64,000 nt of DNA, taken from NCBI GenBank assembly GCA_001898075.1, contig MKSD01000001.1, positions 827,817-891,816 on the forward strand, read 5' to 3'. The DNA comes from Alphaproteobacteria bacterium 40-19 (lineage in GTDB: Bacteria > Pseudomonadota > Alphaproteobacteria > Holosporales > Holosporaceae). The notes under the pieces were generated by a model, which saw only the letters and a list, made by a program, of their open reading frames with translations, searched no databases and was not told the DNA's origin. Positions within the stretch are counted from its first letter, which is position 1. Every line of letters begins with the position of its first letter. The position numbers and the translations under genes are program-made. Shown here one piece after another: positions 18,006 through 28,426 of this stretch.

Positions 18006-19973
18006 TTACAGCAAAGCAAAAGAGCACATTTCTGATCCAGAGGTTGATCCAGATCCTGTTCCTGAGCCTGAAAAAGATCCACCTTCCGGGGTAGATTCTT
18101 TTTGCTCTGTGGGAATTGGTTCCAACTCTTGGCTCTTTCTGCTTTGCAGGCTGCCAGTCTGGAACAGTTCTTTAATCTCTTGCCCTGAAAGAGTTTCATA
18201 TTCTAACAGTGCTTCACTTAGAAGAGAGAGTTGATCGCGATAGGTCAGAAGCAAAGATCTAGAACGCAGGTAAGCATCTGACAGGATTTTTTTAACTTCT
18301 TCATCAATCACGGAAACAGCTCGTTCAGAAGCTTCTAACGCCAAACCATATGCTGGCTGATCTTCCTTGTCATAAGAAATCAGACCCACCGTTTCGCTCA
18401 TCCCCCATTTCAGAACCATATTGCGGGCAATCTTGGTGGCCCATTTTAGGTCATTAGAAGCTCCTGTCGTGATGAATTCAGGACCAAAACATAACTCTTC
18501 GGCAATCCTTCCTGCTAGGGCAATGGCCAGATCATCCAGTAAAGAAACTTTAGATTTGGAAACTTGATCTGTCTCTGGCAAACGGACCACCATTCCCAAG
18601 GCCATACCTCGGGGCATAATAGTGGCTTTATGAATGGGATCGGAGTGTAAGGAGTGATAAGCCACAACGGCATGACCCGCTTCGTGACATGCTGTCAAAC
18701 GCCGCTCTTTTTCGGTCATAATTAAAGATTTTTTTTCTGGGCCCATAATTAGTTTGTCCACACACCAGTAAAAATCCTCCTGGTCTGCGGCCTCTTTATT
18801 AAGACGTGCAGCCCGTAACGCTGCTTCGTTCACCAAATTTTCTAAATCAGCCCCTGAAAATCCAGGAGTCCCTTTAGCGATGTTCATTGCTTCTATGCCC
18901 GGGGCAACTTTAATTTTTTTAAGGTAGACGTTCAAAATGCTGGTCCGACCTCTTAAATCCGGTAAATTGATGTAGACTTGACGATCAAATCGTCCTGGGC
19001 GTAGTAAAGCCGGATCCAACACATCCACTCGGTTGGTGGCAGCTATGACGATGATTCCTTGCCGTCCTTCAAAGCCATCCATTTCGACCAGAAGCTGGTT
19101 TAAGGTTTGCTCTCTTTCATCGTTGGCTCCGGAAAACGCATTGCCCCGGGCCCGACCAACAGCATCAATTTCATCAATAAAAATCACTGCGGCTTTGCTG
19201 TGATGGGTTTGGCACACTTCTTGAGCTTGACGAAACATGTCTCGCACTCGACTGGCTCCTACCCCCACAAACAGCTCCATAAAGTCAGATCCTGCAATGG
19301 AAAAGAAAGGAACGCCGGCTTCTCCGGCTACAGCTTTGGCCAGAAGAGTTTTACCTGTTCCTGGAGGGCCCACAAGCAAAATACCCCGAGGGATACGTCC
19401 GCCAACTTTTTGAAATTTTTCAGGATGAGATAAAAAATCTACCACTTCTTGAAGATCCTCTTTGGCTTCATCCACCCCTTCTACGTCTTTAAAAGTGACT
19501 TGATTTTTCAAAGGATCAGACAGTTGAGCTTTGGACCGACCAAAGCCAAAAGCGCGCCCACTGTTGCTTTGAACCTGACGGAAAAAGAAAAACCAGATTA
19601 GGCCAATGCACAAAACGGGAAAAAGGATATGAAAAAGTGTTAGAAACGTAAAAGAAGATACATCGGGAGGTAAAATTTGAACCCGAACGTTGTTTTCTTC
19701 CAACAGACGCATGGGAAAATTTTGAAACTGCATGAGCCTGGGAATAAAAGCTGCAAACGTTTGTCCATTGCTGTACGTTCCCCGAATATCTTCATCTTTA
19801 ATGATGATTTCTTTGACTTTTCCTGTTTTTATTTTTTCAATCAGATCAGAAAAGACGACAGAAGGAATAGGTTCTTCTTTAAAATTTGTACGATAAATAT
19901 TAAAGGCTGCGATCAAAAAAAGACCTAATACAACCCATAGAACCAAACTTTTTGTGTTCTTTTTGAAATCCAT
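18006..19973 (-). CDS. ftsH: ATP-dependent zinc metalloprotease FtsH
   Basis: A membrane-anchored AAA+ protease that degrades misfolded membrane proteins and regulators such as sigma-32 and LpxC (encoded elsewhere in this window). The 655-residue protein has two N-terminal membrane segments (about 10-26 and 110-130) around a periplasmic domain. It then has Walker [15 protein letters not shown] at about 200, [10 protein letters not shown], the second region of homology, and the zinc site HEAGH at about 430. The C-terminus is a Gly/Ser-rich tail (about 628-655). The gene upstream on this strand is a glycosyltransferase rather than the more usual tilS. Confidence 0.96.
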   Translation of the reverse strand: MDFKKNTKSLVLWVVLGLFLIAAFNIYRTNFKEEPIPSVVFSDLIEKIKTGKVKEIIIKDEDIRGTYSNGQTFAAFIPRLMQFQNFPMRLLEENNVRVQILPPDVSSFTFLTLFHILFPVLCIGLIWFFFFRQVQSNSGRAFGFGRSKAQLSDPLKNQVTFKDVEGVDEAKEDLQEVVDFLSHPEKFQKVGGRIPRGILLVGPPGTGKTLLAKAVAGEAGVPFFSIAGSDFMELFVGVGASRVRDMFRQAQEVCQTHHSKAAVIFIDEIDAVGRARGNAFSGANDEREQTLNQLLVEMDGFEGRQGIIVIAATNRVDVLDPALLRPGRFDRQVYINLPDLRGRTSILNVYLKKIKVAPGIEAMNIAKGTPGFSGADLENLVNEAALRAARLNKEAADQEDFYWCVDKLIMGPEKKSLIMTEKERRLTACHEAGHAVVAYHSLHSDPIHKATIMPRGMALGMVVRLPETDQVSKSKVSLLDDLAIALAGRIAEELCFGPEFITTGASNDLKWATKIARNMVLKWGMSETVGLISYDKEDQPAYGLALEASERAVSVIDEEVKKILSDAYLRSRSLLLTYRDQLSLLSEALLEYETLSGQEIKELFQTGSLQSRKSQELEPIPTEQKESTPEGGSFSGSGTGSGSTSGSEMCSFALL

Positions 19974-20012
19974 AAGACAGAAAAAATGGTAAATAAATCC
20001 TATTGAATTCTA

Positions 20013-21182
20013 TCAGAAAAAGGTTTGTAAGATCAATAGAGTAAAAGACGAACTGTAAAGTCCTAAAATTTTATGATGAATTGCTGTATCAGAAAAATAG
20101 TTCTGTACAAATAAGCGACCTTTTTGCCCCATATCTGTTAAAATCTGTGGGGCTGTTAGAAAAGATTTCCGAATTTGTTCAGCCAAGGCTTCAGGATCTT
20201 TTGCAGGGATCAACCATCCTGTGATTTCGGGAACAACAGTTTGACGACATCCGGGTACATCGGTGGTGATGATAGGCCTGCCACAGCCGGCAGCTTCTAG
20301 TAGGCTTCTGGGAAGGCCTTCTCGGTACGAAGGTAAGACTGCAATATGAGTTTCTTGGTAGACTTGATTCATATCTGTGGCAAAGCCTTTGAAAATAATG
20401 TCTTTTTGTTGGTGCCATTGTTGAACTTTTTGTTCTGTCAATGAACTGGGATTATTAGGATCTACGGCTCCGTAAAGCCGAATTTCCAAAGGTAGATCCT
20501 TTAAAAGCCGCGCCGCTTGAACCAGTTCAGTGATGCCTTTATCTTTTAAAAGCCTGCTGACGCAGCTGACCACGAAAGGTGTTTTTGGGGGTATAGGATG
20601 GACGTTAAAAACAGATAGGTCAATACCTGAACCCGGGATGATATGAATGACTTGTTCCCAATGTTTTTTCCAAAAAAAGAGTTTTTTTAGATCTTGCAAA
20701 TCGTCTGGATTTTGAATCAGGATTTGGTTTTTAGGATTTTTAAAGGTTCGTGCAAAAAATGGATTAAAAATGACATTTTTAAGGACACTTCTTTTGATGC
20801 GATCCTTCAAAGAGCCCTCACTTGAGGTGAAAATGTACCCCAGACCTCCTAGGTCATAAAGCGCTTTTGGCACGTTCAATAAGGTGCTGAAGGGGATAAA
20901 TTTAACGCCTACACTGTGCAGCACGTTAGGGTGATAGTCAGCCAAAACGTCTTTCATTTCTTTAAGGGCTAAAACATTTTGCAATAATCCAAAAGAGCCT
21001 CTGTGTACATGTTGTAAAGGAAAAACGGAAAGCCAAGGAGGTAGAGAAAGATTTTGTAAGGAACTATGGGAGGTCATCAATGCCACTTCCCACCCTTGCT
21101 TGAAGGCAGCTTTTGCCAATAATTGACGGTGAGAAAGAAAATAGCGGGCATCCCCCACCAGAAAAAGAAGTTTTTTGCTCAT
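20013..21182 (-). CDS. Family 4 glycosyltransferase
   Basis: A GT-B glycosyltransferase, probably cytoplasmic and acting on LPS or capsule precursors. The conserved start MSKKLLFLVGDARYFLSHR fits the Rossmann N-terminus, so I take ATG 21182 (389 residues); the 60-residue extension upstream lacks similarity to the family. The C-terminal domain has FVVSCVSRLLKDKGI, IRLYGAVDPNN and the nucleotide-sugar motif LPSYREGLPRSLLEAAGCGRP (E-x7-E). It resembles N,N'-diacetylbacillosaminyl transferase-like enzymes, but donor and acceptor are not determinable. Confidence 0.8.
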   Translation of the reverse strand: MSKKLLFLVGDARYFLSHRQLLAKAAFKQGWEVALMTSHSSLQNLSLPPWLSVFPLQHVHRGSFGLLQNVLALKEMKDVLADYHPNVLHSVGVKFIPFSTLLNVPKALYDLGGLGYIFTSSEGSLKDRIKRSVLKNVIFNPFFARTFKNPKNQILIQNPDDLQDLKKLFFWKKHWEQVIHIIPGSGIDLSVFNVHPIPPKTPFVVSCVSRLLKDKGITELVQAARLLKDLPLEIRLYGAVDPNNPSSLTEQKVQQWHQQKDIIFKGFATDMNQVYQETHIAVLPSYREGLPRSLLEAAGCGRPIITTDVPGCRQTVVPEITGWLIPAKDPEALAEQIRKSFLTAPQILTDMGQKGRLFVQNYFSDTAIHHKILGLYSSSFTLLILQTFF

Positions 21183-21300
21183 AAATCTTTCATCAAAGAC
21201 AACGAAAAAGGTCATGGAATTCCAATCTATCTTCTGGTAAAAGTCAAGAAGATAAAAATTTTTGATGTGGGGATATGACAATTTTAGAATATAATAGAGG

Positions 21301-22127
21301 TCATTTTTGCTTAAAAGCCGCGATTTTGGGCAGGCCCTATGGCAATGGTCTGAGAAAGTCACCGGTATTATCCCCGGACATTTTCTAAAAAATCATCAAT
21401 TGCATTGCAATTGGTGTGCGGATACTCGCAGTTTCGTGCCCAACCCTCCAAAGCAAACAGAGGCAGAGTTTAGCCTTGCCTTGATCGCATCATCCAAGAA
21501 TATAGAGGCTCTCCTAATTTTATTAAAAAATGATCACGTTATTCTTGTGGGGCATTCTATCCATGCTTTTATGGCTCTGGAATAGGCACGGCAGTTTCCC
21601 GTTCAAGGCATCATCTTGTTTTGGTGGCCAGCAGTCCCATAGCAGGACCAGAAATTTATCAAAAAGCAGATCAATATTTTGAAGAATCCATTTGCTCAGA
21701 AAGAAAAGCAGCTTTTGAAAGAAATATGCAGAAGTTGATGGAAAGCAAGGATTCATCATTGATCGCCGGCCTGGGCGCTTTTGGCCCGAAACTTTGATAT
21801 GATTGCCATTTCGATGCATCCAAATTATGGGAGGAAGGTGTGGAAGTCAACTTTCTGGGGGCAAGCATCGCTTGGGGCTCTATGTTTGCCCAGTATAATA
21901 CAAGGTAGGCTTCGGCAGACATTCAATGTCCTATATTTTTGAATCTAGGTCGGTACGATTACTTTAATCCCCCAGAGTTATAGGAAGGGTATCGCGATTG
22001 TGAGGCAGATCTGACCATCCGGGTTTTTGAAAAAAGCAGCCATACTTCGCAACTAGAAGAGCCAAGACATTTTGATGAAGAGCTCTTGCAATGGTTGAAG
22101 AAGAAATTAATTTCCCTTTTTAAGGTG
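21301..22127 (+). pseudogene. Decayed alpha/beta hydrolase
   Basis: Reading frames joined across lesions give an alpha/beta hydrolase: EALLILLKNDHVILVGHS (the nucleophile elbow, followed by IHAF instead of the usual GG), then after a frameshift near 21575 SRHHLVLVASSPIAGPE. The later part is WGSMFAQYN, PIFLNLGRYDYFNPPEL (acid residue) and VFEKSSHTSQLEEP (His), ending LLQWLKKKL. In-frame stops occur at GPKL(TGA), NTR(TAG) and PEL(TAG). With a damaged elbow and at least four lesions it cannot make a working enzyme. It may once have been a peptidase or esterase of the proline-iminopeptidase type. Confidence 0.72.
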
Positions 22128-22150
22128 TAGACTTTTTAGTCTGTATTGTA

Positions 22151-22178
22151 TTGTATTTCATACTAAATAGTGTAAAAT
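22151..22178 (+). promoter_or_regulatory. Possible promoter of the YheO-type regulator gene
   Basis: TTGTAT (22151-22156), 16-base spacer, TAAAAT (22173-22178), 30 bases before the ATG at 22209. By eye only. Confidence 0.35.
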
Positions 22179-22208
22179 ATATGCATAGTGAGACTATAAG
22201 GTATTACA

Positions 22209-22784
22209 ATGAACTTATCCAATTACCTTCCAATATGCGATGCTGTTGTGCGGCTGATGGCCCCTTTAGTAGAGATAGTCATTCATGATATTGATCAAGA
22301 CATGATCATTTATATTAATGGCAAGTTTTCTAATCGCACAATAGGAGATGCGAGTTTACTTGATCCAGAAGAGTTCAATAGTATAAACACAATAGTCTAT
22401 CCAAAAGTTAACTTTGATAGTAGGCCTATCAAGTCTATTTCAGTTCTTCTTGAGAAGAATTATCTTTTGTGTATCAACTGTGATATCTCTATATTCAATA
22501 AGATGCAAGAGTTAAGTAGCGTTTTTCTTCAGATAGGCAAGCAGTCTCCGTCGCTTTTTACGAATGACTGGCAGGAAAAATTGCACGTCACTATTCATGC
22601 TTATTTACAAAACCATAACCTGTCATTCGATCATTTGTCTCAAAGTGATAAGAAAACTTTGGTTAAGCATTTACTTGATCTTGGAGCATTTCATGAGAAA
22701 AATGCGGCAGATTATGTCGCGAAAGTGCTGGGGTTAGGGCGGGCTACTGTTTTTAAATATTTAAAAGAATGGAGGACGCAATGA
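22209..22784 (+). CDS. YheO/DauR-type PAS-HTH transcriptional regulator
   Basis: A 191-residue regulator with an N-terminal YheO-type PAS domain (about 1-115: LPICDAVVRLMAPLVEIVIHDI, then ISVLLEKNYLLCINCDISIF) and a C-terminal helix-turn-helix (about 145-190: LDLGAFHEKNAADYVAKVLG, RATVFKYLKEWR). Relatives such as DauR control amino-acid catabolism genes. Here the stop overlaps the start of an aminotransferase gene (ATGA at 22781), so it probably once regulated that enzyme. It looks intact, but its partner is frameshifted, so its present role is doubtful. Confidence 0.8.
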   Translation: MNLSNYLPICDAVVRLMAPLVEIVIHDIDQDMIIYINGKFSNRTIGDASLLDPEEFNSINTIVYPKVNFDSRPIKSISVLLEKNYLLCINCDISIFNKMQELSSVFLQIGKQSPSLFTNDWQEKLHVTIHAYLQNHNLSFDHLSQSDKKTLVKHLLDLGAFHEKNAADYVAKVLGLGRATVFKYLKEWRTQ

Positions 22785-23902
22785 ATATCTTTAAATTAGA
22801 GGCCTACCTCGCAAAATACGAATTTTCAGCAAAGTACTTATTATGCTGCTCAGACGCAGAGAGCTTTACGATGTCAGAGATTATAGGTATAGCCAGTTCG
22901 AAGCAAATGGATTTATGGCAGAACCTACGTCTTGGATATTACCGAAGCATCTGGATTGCCGGCTTTGCGCGAAATGGTAGCAGAGAAATTATATCCTGGG
23001 CTTGGACCAAATAATATACTCATGTTTGCGGGGGCTGAAGAAGGTATATTTTGTACTCTTTATGCTCTTGTTGACTGTGGTGATCATATGTCATCGTTTT
23101 GACACCTTGCTATCAATCACTCCTTGAAATTCCAAAGTCCAAAGGTGCAGAAGTGACAGAGATAAAGCTTAAAGAAGAAAATGATTGGCGTATTGATTTG
23201 CACGCCATCCGAGATGCAGTAAAGCCCAATACAAAATGTATAATCATTAATTTTCCTCATAATCCTACCGGTCAAGTTATTGAAGAAGGTGAGCTACACG
23301 CGCTGATAGATATATGTAAGTCAAATGGTATTTGGCTGTTTTCTTATGAAGTTTATAGGCTTCTTGGAGCTTCAAATAAGCCCTGGGTTTCTCCTGCAGC
23401 CTGTATGTATAATCAAGCATTATCGTTGGGGGTCATGAGTAAAGCTTTTGGTATGGCTGGTCTACGTATTGGGTGGATTGCGTGTCAAGCCAAAACGTTT
23501 TTGAAAAAAGTAATTCAGGTCAAGTACTACACCTCTATCTGTAATAGTGCCCCTTCAGAGGTATTAACCCTAATGGCTTTGCATCATAAAGATGCGATCT
23601 TAGAACGGAACAATAAAATTATTGCTGACAATCTCAAGCTTCTTGATCAATTTTTCACAGAATACAGCTTTCTTTTCCAATGGGTACGTCCACAGGGAGG
23701 ATGTGTTGGATTTGTGAAGTATAAAGGCTCAGGTTCTGTTGAGTCTTTTTGTGAGCAATTGGTAAATACGCAGAACGTTCTTCTTATGCCTGCGTCCATT
23801 TATGATGATGAAAGTAACCATTTTAGGATAGGATTTGGTAGGAAAAATATGCCTCAGTGTCTAGATCAATTCAAAGAGTTTTTAAGTTATGAAGAGAGTT
23901 AA
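22781..23902 (+). pseudogene. Frameshifted PLP-dependent class I/II aminotransferase
   Basis: Three segments make one fold-type I aminotransferase of about 370 residues. The first, from ATG 22781, contains SEIIGIASSKQMDLWQNL. An extra base near 22941 moves the frame to ITEASGLPALREMVAEKL and FAGAEEGIF. Two extra bases (AT) near 23090 restore the first frame at VIVLTPCYQSL. FPHNPTGQ and the PLP lysine (SKAFGMAGLRIGW) remain, but the usual cofactor-binding Asp is Tyr (FSYEVYR). The two indels and the lost Asp point to a pseudogene, unless the indels are assembly errors. It is translationally coupled to the YheO-type regulator. Confidence 0.8.
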
Positions 23903-23990
23903 CCGTGTTCTTGATCTGTTAAAAATAAGGGTTTTTTGCCTTTTGATTATTTTTTGGGCAAAATGAAGCTTTAACACAGGTTTTAAAAAA

Positions 23991-26900
23991 GTGTCTTATA
24001 TTCCTTTGCGCAACCACAGTCCTTATTCGTTGCTGGAAGGGGCTCTTTTTATGGGACCGTTGATTCAAAGTATTAAAAGTTGGGGCTTAGAAGCAGTGGG
24101 CCTGGCAGATTCTGGCCATTTATTTGGGGCCATGGAGTTTTCTGGCCGATGCTTGAAAGAAGGACTCTTTCCGGTTTTGGGGGCTCAGATTTCTGTCTTT
24201 ATGGAAGGCAAAAGTTACCCCGTAGTTTTGTATGTTCAGAATCAAAAAGGGTATGAAAATCTCTGTGCTTTAATTACCTGTTCTACGGTGGGGCAGCCTT
24301 TAGAACTGCGGGAAAGCGTGACATTGACGCAACTGGAAACGTATGAGCAAGGTTTATTGGCGTTAAGTGGAGGCTTTAGGGGGCCTTTAGACAGCTTGTT
24401 GCAGCAGGACAATCCTGACGCTGCAAGGAGGGTTCTTGAAAGTCTTAGGATGATTTTTCAAGACCGTTTTTATATCGAAATCAATCGATATCCAAGTTTA
24501 AAAAGATCTCAAGCCATTGAAGATCAATTGGTAGATTGGGCTTACGAAAAAGGTCTGCCGTTGATTGCTACCAATCAGGCTTTTTTTCTGAATCCTGAAG
24601 ATTTTAAAGCCCATGATGTGTTGCGGTGTATTGCTATGGGGCGTTATGTGGCCGAAGAAGATCGTCCGACTTCTGCCCCAGACTATGCTTTAAAGTCTGC
24701 TGTAGAGATGAAAGAACTGTTTTATGATCTGCCTGAAGCTCTTGCCAATACTGAACATTTATACCACCGGGTGGGGTTTATTTTAAGGGAAAGCAAACCC
24801 ATTTTACCTTCCTTTCCTTGCCCTGATCCTGCCCAGACTTTTGTGCTAGAAAGTCAAAAAGGCTTAGAGAAACGTTTGAGCAAGAAAGAAGTAGACAGTG
24901 AGCGTACCCAAGTCTATCAACAGCGTCTTCAATATGAAATCGATGTGATTCAAAAGATGGGGTTTGCGGGATACTTTTTGATCGTGTCTGACTTTATTCG
25001 TTGGGCTAAAGCTCATAAGATTCCGGTAGGTCCAGGCCGAGGTTCCGGTGCCAGTTCTTTGGTGGCCTTTGTCTTAAACATTACGGACGTGGATCCTATT
25101 GAATTTGACCTTCTTTTTGAGCGTTTTTTGAATCCTGAACGGGTCAGTTTGCCGGACTTTGATGTAGACTTTTGCCAAGAGCGTCGAGATGAAGTGATTG
25201 ATTATGTGGCCCATAAATACGGGCAAGAACATGTGGCGCATATTATTACTTTTGGAACTTTGCAAGCGCGGGCTGTGTTGCGGGATGTGGGGCGGGTTTT
25301 ACAAATGCCCTACAGCCAGGTAGATCGTATCTGTAAGTTAATCCCTCACCATCCGGCCCACCCGGTTTCCTTAAAAGAGGCCTTAAAGGTAGAGCCCCAA
25401 TTGGCCCAAATGCAAGCAGAAGATGCGCAGGTCCAACTGTTGATGGAATTAGGGCAAAAGTTGGAAGGTCTGTATCGTCATGCTTCAACCCATGCGGCAG
25501 GCGTTATTATTTCTGATGCACCTCTTTGCAAGATTGTTCCTTTATATCAGGAACAGGAAGGCACTTTACCGGCCGTAGAATTTTCTATGAAATATGCTGA
25601 GGCTGCGGGGTTGATTAAGTTTGACTTTTTGGGCCTAAAAACGCTGACTGTTTTACAAGAAACTCTGAATTTGCTGGAAAAAAAAGGGATTGTTTTGCAA
25701 TTGGAAAATTTGCCTTTAGACGATGCCAAGACTTTTGAGCTGTTGTGTCGTGTAGAGACTGTGGGAATTTTTCAGTTGGAAAGTGCGGGGATGAGCGAGG
25801 TGTTGCGTCAATTACAACCCGAACGTTTCGAAGAAATCGTGGCGCTGGTGGCCTTATATCGTCCCGGACCTATGGATGACATTCCCCGTTATCTAGCTTG
25901 CCGTCACGGCCGGGAAAAAGTGCATTATGAGTACGATTGTCTTCAATCTATTTTAACAAATACCTTCGGAGTGATGGTCTATCAAGAGCAGGTGTTGCAG
26001 ATTGCCCAAGTGTTGGCGGGGTACAGTTTGGGGGAAGCAGATTTATTGCGTCGGGCCATGGGTAAAAAGATTAAAGCCGAGATGGACGCCCAGAGAGAAA
26101 AATTTATTCAAGGAACTTTGGATCGTCATAAAGGAGAACGCCAGGTAGCGTCTAGTTTGTTTGATCAGATTGCCAAATTTGCGGGGTATGCTTTTCCCAA
26201 AGCCCACTCGGTTCCTTATGCCATGATTTCTTATCAAACCGCCTACATGAAGGCAAATTATGGCGTAGAATTTTTTATTGCCTTGATGAATTGTGATATT
26301 CATAATACGGATAAATTACGCACATTTTCTTTAGAAGTGCGGCGTATGGGTATTGAATTGTTACCTCCAGATGTTAATACATCCCAAGCTCTTTTCAGCT
26401 CTCCAGGAACGGGGCAAATTCGCTATGGTTTGGCTGCCCTTAAAAATGTGGGAGTGGCTGCTATGGAAAAAATTACGCAACAAGCACGTCCCTTTAAAAG
26501 TCTGGAAGATTTTTTATCTCGTTGCGCCCCTTATTTAAATAAAAAAAACTTGGAAGGTTTAATTGCGGCCGGGGCTTTGGATAGTTTGTGTCCAGCTCGG
26601 CATCAGTTGATGCATTCGGTAGAAAGGCTTTTAAAAGGGGCGTCCAGCTCTGGACCCAGCCTTTTTTCGGATCAACCTGTTCCTTTGCAGCTGACTCAAT
26701 GTCCTGCCTGGTCGTCGTTTCAGGCTTTAGAATTTGAACGACAAGCAGTGGGCTTTTACCTTAGTTCCCACCCTTTGCAAGAGTATGATTTTGCCCAGTC
26801 TGCTGGGCAAGATTTGCCTATTTTATCTCAAGATGAAGACATTTTAAAAGAAAAAATTCAGCAAGGCTCTTGCTTCCAGATGCTTGGTATGGTGATGGAG

Positions 26901-27308
26901 ATCAAAGAAAAAAGTGGTAAAAGTGGACAGAAGTACGCTTTTATGACTCTGAGTGATCCTTCGGGGTCTTATGAAGTGACCGCTTTTTCTGGTGTTTTAA
27001 GCCGCGTCCGGGATATGTTGACTCAAGGGCAGGCATTGGTCTTGAAAATTCAGGGGAAGATAGAAGGGGAAGGAATAAAGCTATGGTTACAAGATGCTAA
27101 TGTATTAGCAGCAGTAGAAAAATTTTATCATTATCCTATTTCTAGTGTAAAAGAGGTTACTTCTTTACATCAAATACTTCAAAAATTGGGTCCAGGGCCT
27201 GGAAAAGTAATTCTGATTTTAAAGACACCAGAGGCTGAAATTTTTATGGCATTAGCCCAGGGGTATTCTATACCTAAGGGGCTTTTGGAGGAATTTAAAA
27301 AATTTTAA
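23991..27308 (+). CDS. dnaE: DNA polymerase III alpha subunit
   Basis: The replicative polymerase catalytic subunit. The 1105 residues begin with the PHP domain (LRNHSPYSLLEGALFMGPL, GLADSGHLFGAMEF). The pol domain has GPGRGSGASSLVAF and the metal-binding aspartates in LPDFDVDFCQERRDEV (about 386-400). Later come STHAAGVIISDAPL, YRPGPMDDIPRYLACRHG, FPKAHSVPYAMISYQTAYMKANY and a C-terminal OB-fold region (about 955-1040). It is somewhat shorter at the C-terminus than E. coli DnaE (1160). GTG start at 23991. It forms a monocistronic unit between the decayed aminotransferase and a 450-base gap. Confidence 0.96.
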   Translation: MSYIPLRNHSPYSLLEGALFMGPLIQSIKSWGLEAVGLADSGHLFGAMEFSGRCLKEGLFPVLGAQISVFMEGKSYPVVLYVQNQKGYENLCALITCSTVGQPLELRESVTLTQLETYEQGLLALSGGFRGPLDSLLQQDNPDAARRVLESLRMIFQDRFYIEINRYPSLKRSQAIEDQLVDWAYEKGLPLIATNQAFFLNPEDFKAHDVLRCIAMGRYVAEEDRPTSAPDYALKSAVEMKELFYDLPEALANTEHLYHRVGFILRESKPILPSFPCPDPAQTFVLESQKGLEKRLSKKEVDSERTQVYQQRLQYEIDVIQKMGFAGYFLIVSDFIRWAKAHKIPVGPGRGSGASSLVAFVLNITDVDPIEFDLLFERFLNPERVSLPDFDVDFCQERRDEVIDYVAHKYGQEHVAHIITFGTLQARAVLRDVGRVLQMPYSQVDRICKLIPHHPAHPVSLKEALKVEPQLAQMQAEDAQVQLLMELGQKLEGLYRHASTHAAGVIISDAPLCKIVPLYQEQEGTLPAVEFSMKYAEAAGLIKFDFLGLKTLTVLQETLNLLEKKGIVLQLENLPLDDAKTFELLCRVETVGIFQLESAGMSEVLRQLQPERFEEIVALVALYRPGPMDDIPRYLACRHGREKVHYEYDCLQSILTNTFGVMVYQEQVLQIAQVLAGYSLGEADLLRRAMGKKIKAEMDAQREKFIQGTLDRHKGERQVASSLFDQIAKFAGYAFPKAHSVPYAMISYQTAYMKANYGVEFFIALMNCDIHNTDKLRTFSLEVRRMGIELLPPDVNTSQALFSSPGTGQIRYGLAALKNVGVAAMEKITQQARPFKSLEDFLSRCAPYLNKKNLEGLIAAGALDSLCPARHQLMHSVERLLKGASSSGPSLFSDQPVPLQLTQCPAWSSFQALEFERQAVGFYLSSHPLQEYDFAQSAGQDLPILSQDEDILKEKIQQGSCFQMLGMVMEIKEKSGKSGQKYAFMTLSDPSGSYEVTAFSGVLSRVRDMLTQGQALVLKIQGKIEGEGIKLWLQDANVLAAVEKFYHYPISSVKEVTSLHQILQKLGPGPGKVILILKTPEAEIFMALAQGYSIPKGLLEEFKKF

Positions 27309-27761
27309 ATAATTTAATCGAATAACGTGGGTGAGTGATGATGAAAAAACTCTTTGGATGATTAAATGAATTATAATGAAAAACAATGAAATGTTGTATC
27401 AAATTTTATATTGAGATTTATTTTAAAGAAAAATTCTAATAAATAGGGGGAAGTGCTGGTATTGTGTAATATTAAAGATAGTGTGAAAGTGGTAGTTTGG
27501 AAGTGCAATTGCTTGCTTTAAGCCCAAAAAAAGTTAGGAATCTAATGGGTAGAACATTCCCATAGAACTCCAAAAGAGTTTAAAACCTATTAAACCTAAG
27601 CATCCTAGTCTTCTAGTCCATAAAAAAAATATTACTTTAAGAAGCCCATCATGTACCTACGGGCTTCTTAAATTGTTTAGCTCAGGGAGTGACTTCTTTC
27701 TATGAATTTAATAAAAGCTTTCTATCGAGATGTCTGAATAACGAACTTTTTGAAGCAATTT
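27309..27761. other. Gene-free interval between dnaE and iscU
   Basis: An AT-rich 450-base gap with no convincing coding frame or known RNA. The only structured element is the strong inverted repeat at 27636-27672, listed separately. Confidence 0.6.
27636..27672 (-). terminator. Terminator-like hairpin downstream of iscU
   Basis: TTTAAGAAGCCC (27636-27647) pairs perfectly with GGGCTTCTTAAA (27661-27672) around a 13-base loop, a 12-bp stem. On the minus strand, which carries iscU, a run of eight T residues follows about 8 bases later, so it probably ends the iscU transcript. The A/T-rich flanks could also let it stop dnaE readthrough. Confidence 0.6.
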
Positions 27762-28145
27762 CTAACGCGATAATTGTTTTCTTTGGTAATCTGCGATAGC
27801 GGCTTGGATAGCATCTTGAGCTAAAGTTGAACAGTGTAACTTGACCGGAGGCAAAGCCAAATCTCGGGCAATTTCAGTGTTTTGAATCAACCCTGCTTCT
27901 TCCAAAGATTTACCTTGTAAGAGTTCAGTAGCATAAGAGGCAGAAGCAATCGCCGAACCACAGCCAAAAGCTTTGAATTTTGCTGCAACAATTTTTCCTT
28001 GATCATTCACTTGAATATCAAGCTTCATGACATCTCCACAAGCAGGAGCGCCTACCATCGCAGTTCCCACGTCCTGGGATGCCGGCAAACTGCCTACGTT
28101 TGCTGGATTTTCATAGTGATCAACAACTTGCTTACTGTAAGCCAT
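27762..28145 (-). CDS. iscU: Iron-sulfur cluster scaffold protein IscU
   Basis: A scaffold on which 2Fe-2S and 4Fe-4S clusters are assembled. The 127-residue protein has the three ligand cysteines in VGAPACGDVM, FKAFGCGSAIASAS and LPPVKLHCSTLAQDAI, and the LPPVK motif recognised by the HscA chaperone. N-terminus MAYSKQVVDHYENPANVGS is typical. No iscS, iscA, hscA or fdx lies alongside, so the isc operon is dispersed here. The initial residues and length match IscU rather than NifU or SufU. Confidence 0.95.
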   Translation of the reverse strand: MAYSKQVVDHYENPANVGSLPASQDVGTAMVGAPACGDVMKLDIQVNDQGKIVAAKFKAFGCGSAIASASYATELLQGKSLEEAGLIQNTEIARDLALPPVKLHCSTLAQDAIQAAIADYQRKQLSR

Positions 28146-28311
28146 GATTTGTCTCGTTATTAAACGCTGTCCTCAGATTACATTTTTAGTCAACAATTTT
28201 CAACCCTTTAAAGTTTTAGCTGTGGGAATATATTAAATGACCAAGTAAAAAATCAACAGATATTTTTGGATTTTTGATATCTATTGACTGATAAATTCTT
28301 TCTTTTTATAT

Positions 28312-28388
28312 AAAAAAATGGGAGGAGTTTTTTTCAGAATAAATAAGAGTTTTAAAACAAATGGGCACAACTTATTTGCCACCCTCCC
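28312..28388 (-). terminator. Possible terminator after rne
   Basis: On the minus strand GGGAGG (28388-28383) can pair with CCTCCC (28325-28320) enclosing smaller hairpins, and a run of seven T residues follows at 28318-28312. The long loop makes this less certain than a classic terminator. Confidence 0.35.
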
Positions 28389-28426
28389 AATCCCCTAAAA
28401 GGGATCAGAAAGGTTGTCATCATTGC

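Noticed and set aside
21183..21362. Extended glycosyltransferase starting at 21362
   Set aside because: The 60 additional residues have no family similarity; the conserved N-terminus begins at Met 21182.
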